Position numbers and translations under genes: made by a program. A stretch of DNA of 64,000 nt from Ctena decussata (Eukaryota; Mollusca; Bivalvia; Lucinida; Lucinidae), in NCBI GenBank assembly GCA_963989385.1, contig OZ022503.1, positions 93,444,638 to 93,508,637 on the forward strand, given 5' to 3'. How positions within the stretch are numbered: position 1 is the stretch's first letter; each line of letters opens with the position of its first letter. Positions 58,003 to 64,000 of this stretch are shown piece after piece. A model generated the notes under the pieces. It had not been told where the DNA came from. It saw nothing but the letters and a program-made list of their open reading frames with translations, and made no database searches.

Positions 58003-58573
58003 TTTATGACAATGTGAGGAAAGCAAAATAAGCCGCAACACACAAACTGATGTTTATAGAATGCTCAAACTAATCTTGGAGCTATAAATTTTAGATTTTT
58101 TTCTTAAAATTACCGATTCGACCAGTAGTGTGTGAGCTACAAAGACACTGGTCAGGCTACGCAGGCGTTTATTGTCTGGTCCTTTGGGACCTTTGGGTTA
58201 GAGTTTAGAGTTTGGTTTTAGAGTAGAGTTTAGCCAAAGCCGGTGCTAAGGGCTGTGACCGGTGTTGCACATTCCATTGCTTGTCATAACCTGACTCAGT
58301 TAAACCGTGTATGCTACTTTCAACTCTTTGGCAGAATCCTAACTTCCAAAGAATCGAACTATTCAGAGCTTAATTATCAAGGATTTTACTGTTCAGATTT
58401 ACATTTGGCAACCTAGTTTGGCGTGGCGTAGCTCAAATTATAACGTAGTTAAATGAAGGCCAAGATAAACAATGATGTACACAAGAACCATTATTAGGAA
58501 TCGATTCAATAAAATTCACATTTGCCCCACGCCGTCTACTACACTACCTGTAGACAAAAATGTTTTTGTGCAT

Positions 58574-59347
58574 TTAAGGTGGTGAATATAACATCTGCAA
58601 AAATACTGAAAATACTACAGATCTTCCCAACATGGCAGATACCATCTGAATGTTGTTTCTCACAATTTACGATAAAATGTCTGTCAGGCTCAAAAGTCAA
58701 AAAAAAAATAATGTTGTTATCAAAAAATGTATTTGGGTCTGCGGTACTTTAGTACAATACAAAGAGCGTGCCAGCAGTTATATGTACCAACTCTTTCACG
58801 CATTAGCAGGGTTACCAGATAAAAAGAAGTAACCTGTGTCCAAATCGTTGTCAAAGTAAGGAGGACACACAGTTGAATCTACTTTTTCAAGGCTGAGTAA
58901 TTTCAATTACACAATTGTTTTGGTCACAGTATTGAAGATTTTATACTGTATGTAAAATATAGGTATACCTGCCTAACCTATATTTAATGAAAGTATCAAG
59001 TCTACACGCACCTTGTACATATTCCAACATTCCAACATTTGAGATAAAGCTTCTGGGACTTTTAGTTTACCTTACTATTTGAGAGAGTTGGAAAAAATAG
59101 TAGCATGCAGTTCTTCATGTGTTAAAGCAACTTCAGATGTAAAAACATCTTCGATACCGATGTTAATCTTTTAAATTTGTGCGCATAAAATTGACCTTTC
59201 TTCTTTCCTCGTTAAACACACACTTTTAATCAGCACGTTGTTAATTTTGTAGTCTAAACTGTAGCGAACTGCTAGTTTTTGGGGAGGTACGTTAATTTTT
59301 TATGATTTTATTCAGATTTTTGCATTTACCACAAATCACCACCTTAA
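58574..59347 (-). mobile_element. TTAA-flanked element, copy B
   Basis: TTAAGGTGGTGA at the left and TCACCACCTTAA at the right, a 12-base inverted end including TTAA. It is internally homologous to 40239-41081 in the opposite orientation. The 60- and 76-codon frames inside it are by-products. Confidence 0.7.
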
Positions 59348-59364
59348 CTTTCTAGGTCGGGGGA

Positions 59365-59575
59365 GGGGGGGGGGGGGGGGGGGTAGCTCAGTGGGTTAAG
59401 CGCTGGCCTAATGATCTAGCAGACCGGGTTCGATCCCCGCTTGAGGCGAGAATCTATCCTACCGTAAACGAGTTTCCACTGCACACAGCCTTTAATAAAC
59501 ATCGTCCCATCGTCCTGATATAACGGAGATACTGCTGAAATGGACGTAAAATCGCAAGTAATCCATCCATCCTAG
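59365..59575 (+). mobile_element. SINE-2 copy preceded by a G run
   Basis: A 19-base G run (59365-59383) runs straight into the A box GGTAGCTCAGTGGGTTAAGC; B box GGTTCGATCCCCGC; tail ATACTGCTGAAATGGACGTA and a CATC repeat. Close to 27473-27673. Confidence 0.75.
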
Positions 59576-59660
59576 CTAAGGCACAGACGTACTTGAAAGG
59601 GATTGAACGTTTTACATTGTAAACTGATTATTGACTTATTTTCAGTTATTTCACGTTAAA

Positions 59661-59742
59661 TGTTTCCTGTCGTTTTTTTACGTTGGTCTTCTATTACATT
59701 TAAATGTAATAGAAGACCAACGTAAAAAAACGACAGGAAACA
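59661..59742. repeat. Perfect 82-bp palindrome, no spacer
   Basis: Bases 59661-59701 (TGTTTCCTGTCGTTTTTTTA...) are the exact reverse complement of 59702-59742. There is no loop and no mismatch. Confidence 0.95.
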
Positions 59743-59744
59743 GA

Positions 59745-60720
59745 CGCATTGAAATTATGTCTAGCAGTTATATAAGCTGAAAGAAATTCCGGATCTTTTT
59801 ATAACATCATCTGCAGATGATTAGATATGCGTTTGTAAGATCTACAATCAACTTTTGGAATCGTCTGCTATATACTGACATATACTTAGCTGAAAGTTAA
59901 ATCTTTTAACTAAAGCACAATAGTTTGTACTGAATCTATGGTTTTGTTTTCCCGTTGACTGGAACTTCTATTCGGTTTAATGCATTTATTCGGTAAAATC
60001 AGACAGCGGGTAAATTTATATGTAAATTATTTGGAATTAAAACAAATTTTACTGGGCAAATAGTAAAAATCCTGATGAGACGGCTCATTATGAGCCGTCT
60101 CATCTGGATATTGACTGTTTACAATGGTATGTCCAAAGGACGAGTTGCGTTAAGGTGCGATAATGGCCCAATTTTTTCGCGAAATGTCAAAACGGAGTAA
60201 TTGAAAAAATAAAGACAGTTTTAAACAGGCCAATCCTTATATTTTGAAGATCTGTTCATGTATTTTTGACTATCTTCCTAGAAATGCGTCATTTTTTGCC
60301 TCAATCTATCCTAGAAATGGGCAAAACAGCAAAAAGTGACCAGTTTGCGAACTTTAACATCAGCGAAAACTATCAGCGCAGGCGAGAGCCAACTTAAAAG
60401 TTTGACAAAAGGCGTTTCAAAAATTAACTTTTCCGAAAAAATTATCGCTCAAGTCGGCATGTCTACTTTTTAGCTACACCACCGGCGGTGCGTTTCTTTA
60501 CATCAAAGCGGCACGTTGTGTACACATGTAACCTCTTCAGACTGTTTTAAATCAGATTGTTTTGTCATATGTGTGGGAAATTTTTATTGATGAGCGTTAT
60601 TTATCATTTTGCTTTTGTTTATCATAAGTTCAAATCAAAATAAATGCAGAAGAGAAATCGATAATCTGTAGTACTGTTGGTGTTAAAGTTTATATACTTT
60701 AAAATAATGGTCTATAAATA
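59745..60720. other. Gene-free stretch with a 31-base hairpin
   Basis: GATGAGACGGCTCAT-T-ATGAGCCGTCTCATC at 60074-60104 is a perfect hairpin. No gene recognised. Confidence 0.5.
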
Positions 60721-60724
60721 GAAT

Positions 60725-60925
60725 CACGGGTTGGCTGAGCGGTGTAACCGACTGTTCCATAAAGCAAGTTTCTTTTAAGTTGAGAGATCGATCCCTACTT
60801 GGGGCTTTATCTTTTTTTTTCATGATAAAGCTCACTGGTCTAATGCCCCTCGCACCTTCCACAAATTCGCAAGGCCCATGCAGTTGAAGTAATGTCTTCA
60901 CACTTAACACCAAAACAATGCTATA
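60725..60925 (+). mobile_element. SINE-4, tRNA-like head
   Basis: GGGTTGGCTGAGCGGTGTAA is a good A box (TGGCNNAGCGG), and GAGATCGATCCC about 60 bases later serves as the B box. The larger spacing suits a long-variable-arm tRNA ancestor. The body ends near AGTTGAAGTAATG. Only one copy is seen. Confidence 0.4.
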
Positions 60926-60939
60926 GGACCATGTCAAGA

Positions 60940-61262
60940 AGACCTACCTGGGAAAGGGACAGTTTATTACTGAAGACATAAATACATAGGCGTAGAGAAA
61001 AGGTGTGTGGGGGGGAGGCCCTCCAGTAAATCAGTAAATGCATGGCACCCCAACCCTCATGCCCTGCCCCCTTCCCTTTAAACAATGGTTGTCTACTGTT
61101 TGCCGGGGGCTGCCCCTTCCCCCCAATAATTTTGAAATGCATAGTGCCCCTTCATGCCCCCCCCCCGCGAAAAAAAAAAGAAAAATTGGTTGTTTACGGT
61201 TTGCAACCCGCTCCCTCTTGCTCTCTTCCCACCCTCTCTCTCCCCCCCCCCCCCCCCCCTAA
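60940..61262. repeat. G/C-homopolymer-rich low-complexity stretch
   Basis: Several imperfect CCCCTTCCCCCC-type units and an 18-base C run at 61242-61259. Frames here on both strands are proline/glycine artefacts. Confidence 0.6.
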
Positions 61263-61335
61263 TACCACTTTAAGAAATTATACGAAGTTCAGGAAAAAAT
61301 GTACCTCCTGAAATACATCAATCACATATAAGCAG

Positions 61336-62755
61336 GGCTGTGGAAAAATTAAAAATTGCACTGATTGTACTTATCCTGGGGCAAGTAAATGGTCAGGCTT
61401 TACTTGTCTAAATAAAACTTAACTTGTACCAATGAAATAACAGAAGTTACATCTCTGTGTTATTCGGGGGAATAAATAAGGGGAGTATTTTGTGACATCA
61501 TTTCGACAAAGGACTTCTATGCTTAAGGCGTGAATTTTCCCCATGATTAAAAAGTTATACGGATCACTGACTTCTGCTTTGCATTTAGGACTATGACATG
61601 TAAATTGCATGACAAATGAATTTTCAACTGTTTGTGTCTATGTAAAGTACGTTAAACATACGTTGACGTTGACGTCATTGTCGAGATAAATTGTAAATTA
61701 TCCTAAAACTGATCGTTGAAATAATGATTTATTGTATACATTCACCCTTTTTGACTTACATTACTTACATAACAGACAACACTGGATAGTTTTGACTATA
61801 TGAATGTGACCTTGACCTCATTTCAAGGTCATGGTACACAATATAATCCTTGAAGATCACAGTGCTACTGTTGACCATACTTCTTCTTTGGCTTACTGAG
61901 TATCGTTCCCCCCTCGTGACCCAGCTTCCCATTTATATATATTGCGTACTTGCATCGCATAAGTCTGTTGCATGAAGGGAATGCTGGGTCACGGGGGGAA
62001 AGTACTTGTACTTTAATTATAGTGAAGCGTTTTATTTTGGCCGTTTTGACCGGAAGTGTAACTATGGTTTTGCATGTTAAATGCCAGCCAGGCGAAACAA
62101 GAAGAAAATCATTGCTTTGTATTGTGATATGCGTGTATTTAGCATGCATTTATGACAAAAATGTATGGAATGAATGACTGGTTTCAATACTTTTATTACC
62201 TCAAAAGATGAGGTATGCGAAAACCTTGAATTTAGGGTAGGTAGGGTCAGAATGGATTATCTCCCCATGTCTTTGGGTCTGAATCACAAATGATCTGATT
62301 TCATACGGTTTTCATATTTGTGGAAGCTCTGCTAAGAAAAATTTGCACACTTTGTACTTTTGAAAATTCGGACCTGTCGCGCCGGTTTAATGGGGAAAAT
62401 CCTCGCCTTAATCGTAGAGGTCCTTACCAGCTTTTTGTTTCCTCTTTCATAGACCTACTCTTAAAGGAAAGAATTTGATACCTCTGGGAGCAAATTCTTG
62501 AAGTTAAGAGTAGCGTCTATTGGGAAAGGGTTTCAGAAACAGGGAAGCCACCCTCTGTTTCCAAAAGTAAGCTCCATTTAAAATATGGCAGTTGTATTCA
62601 GTCGACTTAAAAGAGATTTATATATATTTATATAGAATACATGGCATCTGTAATATGTAACTGCATGATATACTTGTCTATGGACAAGTAAATTTTTCAC
62701 TTGTCCTTAGTAAAATGGGGCAACTAGGACAAGTTGGTCACAGTATTTCCACAAC
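61336..62755. mobile_element. Possible element with diverged inverted ends
   Basis: AGGGCTGTGGAAAAAT and CAAGTAAATGGTCAGG at the left resemble the complement of GTATTTCCACAACCTTC and the nearby ACAAGTAAATTTTTCAC at the right. In between lies a hairpin (61903-61995) with arms CGTGACCCAGC / GCTGGGTCACG. No coding frame. Confidence 0.35.
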
Positions 62756-62841
62756 CTTCATGTAACACAAAACTTTGCTATGATCAGAGAGTAATCTGAA
62801 AAGAAAACTCATTGGAAGGTACTCAGGTAACAAATATTTTA

Positions 62842-63306
62842 TTAGAAAAAAAATAATTTGATATCATTTTCCGTCCCATTGTCAATCACAAAGACTTCCT
62901 TAAGCGTACGAAAACAGAAACGCATATACACCCTAACACACAACAGGACTGCAAGAAGCTCGTTTGATCTGGGTGAGTCATTCTCTTTACAAAATGTTCC
63001 TGTGTGGCTGGAATGAACAAGGATTCTTCTTCCTGCCCATACTGATGAACGCAATGCGGCTGTGATTACACCTAAGGCAGCATTACATGTAAAAGTAAGT
63101 CGGACAGGCATTGGCGTTTTACAGAAAGTGTCGTGATGTGAGCTTGTGTTAATTCTCATCACAAAAGTCCTTTGAGTATCTTTAAATGTAGCTATAAATA
63201 CATTGAGAAGAGGCAAGCTTTGAGGTAGCTTTGCAATAAATATAGGGTAAAAAATGATTATCAGTTTTATTGCCCGAGGGGAGCCGTAATGAATATAGAA
63301 CCACAC
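62842..63306 (-). CDS. Open frame of 154 codons, unknown
   Basis: Longest non-repetitive frame in the window. It has no ATG at its edge (GTG at 63304-63306) and ends TAA. Residues look partly protein-like: KLPQSLPLLNVFIATFKDTQ, TPMPVRLTFTCNAALGVITA, LLAVLLCVRVYMRFCFRTLK. There is no clear acceptor, signal peptide or known motif. In 64 kb of AT-rich DNA a chance frame of this length is unusual but possible. It could be an exon of an unrecognised gene or a remnant of a mobile element. Confidence 0.25.
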   Translation of the reverse strand: MWFYIHYGSPRAIKLIIIFYPIFIAKLPQSLPLLNVFIATFKDTQRTFVMRINTSSHHDTFCKTPMPVRLTFTCNAALGVITAALRSSVWAGRRILVHSSHTGTFCKENDSPRSNELLAVLLCVRVYMRFCFRTLKEVFVIDNGTENDIKLFFF

Positions 63307-63467
63307 TGTCCACCTGAAAGTTTTTTAGAAATAATCCGATGGATAAGCAGAGCTAGCAAGTTACAAAAAGGTACGCAGCCTGAAAAGGGTGCATGGGTAT
63401 TAACCGTAGTGTCTGCCTTTTTTTACACGTAGGGACAAGTTTCGTGACTTCCTGTTTCATTCTATGG

Positions 63468-63502
63468 AATAATAATAATAATAATAATAATAACAATAAT
63501 AA
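63468..63502. repeat. (AAT)n microsatellite
   Basis: About eleven AAT units with one AAC interruption. Confidence 0.9.
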
Positions 63503-63884
63503 ACATCCAAAATGTTTCTACTTTGAAAGGAAAAATTTGCTCGTGTTGGTGCAAATTTCCCCAAATTGCCCCGTTTTAGCAGGGTGGTACAAAAGTAAAT
63601 AGAATCTATGGTGATCATGATTTACCGAGGATAATCAAATATACTTAGGCTATGCTTGGGCGAATGTGATTTTTTTTTTCATTTGAAGTTGAGTTTGAGA
63701 AAAAGCACCAAGCAGCATATGTGGAAAGCGAAAGCTGAGATGAGCTTATTCATTCAAGCAGTCCCGTCCAAAGTATCGCATGTAGTCATCGAAAGTGAAG
63801 GGTCTAGTCTGAATGAACTGCCCGTAACTACAGGCAGATCTGAGTCTTAATTCGTTTTTGCATATAAGGTGCACAGAGGAGTGA

Positions 63885-64000
63885 AAAAGGTAAAGGTTTC
63901 TCATAGGAGCAGTGGCGGTAACAGGCCCACTCTATCTTGGGCACAGCATGAAAGGCGGAGCCCATCTCTCTTCTAATGCTGCTTTCTTCTTCCCTACTTC
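63885..64000 (-). mobile_element. SINE-3, partial, running off the window
   Basis: On the minus strand: AGAGAGATGGGCTCC, GCTGTGCCCAAG and AACCTTTACC are in the same order as the 3' half of 31673-31905. The head lies beyond the window end. Confidence 0.45.

Noticed and set aside
61042..61311. Proline-rich frames on the plus strand
   Set aside because: They come from C homopolymers and C-rich low-complexity sequence.

Overview
The window looks like nuclear DNA of a bivalve mollusc, most likely a heterodont clam. The reasons are: AT-rich, almost gene-free sequence; many short dispersed families of a bivalve character (foldback MITEs starting GAGCCGCGACACGAGAAAAC, elements ending in AGCTCACCTGAGCC-type hairpins with internal tandem repeats, several tRNA-derived SINEs); splice-site-like signals; and no bacterial operon structure. 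The species assignment is inference, because no database could be searched. I see no intact gene, true tRNA, rRNA, CRISPR array or prokaryotic feature.

Layout. 0-7 kb: nested SINE and MITE copies, a 1.5 kb element with perfect 26-bp inverted ends (1430-2928), and a complete 2.09 kb DNA transposon-like element (3768-5852) with 48-bp inverted ends, a 5-bp target duplication and GC-rich 11-bp-periodic interior. 7-13 kb: repeat fragments plus the best candidate exons on the minus strand (8184-8382, 7750-8106, 12108-12241) and a TTAA-flanked element (10857-11704). 13-22 kb: a repeat-poor stretch, an element with inverted ends (16150-17610), a decayed plus-strand exon-like frame (18568-18829) and a 36-bp minisatellite (19797-21580) split by a foldback. 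22.4-24.8 kb: an inverted duplication of a coding fragment, with the left copy open on the minus strand and the right copy carrying stops on the plus strand. 25-38 kb: SINE, MITE and dispersed-repeat mosaic, including two long elements built of tandem units (33505-35475 and 36307-37797). 38-53 kb: nested SINE (39160-39433), TTAA element (40239-41081), large palindromes (41304-41430, 41988-42126), a 659-bp foldback (46627-47285) and other repeats. 54-64 kb: a second hairpin-ended tandem-unit element (54215-55734), another TTAA element (58574-59347), a perfect 82-bp palindrome (59661-59742), SINEs, and a 154-codon open frame (62842-63306).

Working names for dispersed families: MITE-A (GAGCCGCGACACG foldback); SINE-A and SINE-B (tails ending in ATTG/TCAA repeats); SINE-2, SINE-3 and SINE-4 (tRNA-like heads); Repeat C (TACCGCCTTGGAACGGTCAG core); Repeat D (TAGTTTCGGCTTATAAAGCC core); Repeat E (AGTGCGACAGACGCGCGTTT core). 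All of these were grouped by eye from several copies inside this window.

The candidate exons are mostly on the minus strand (7.7, 8.3, 12.2, 22.8 kb). They could be parts of one or more intron-rich genes or decayed gene copies. Their splice phases do not all join directly, so I do not assemble them into one model.
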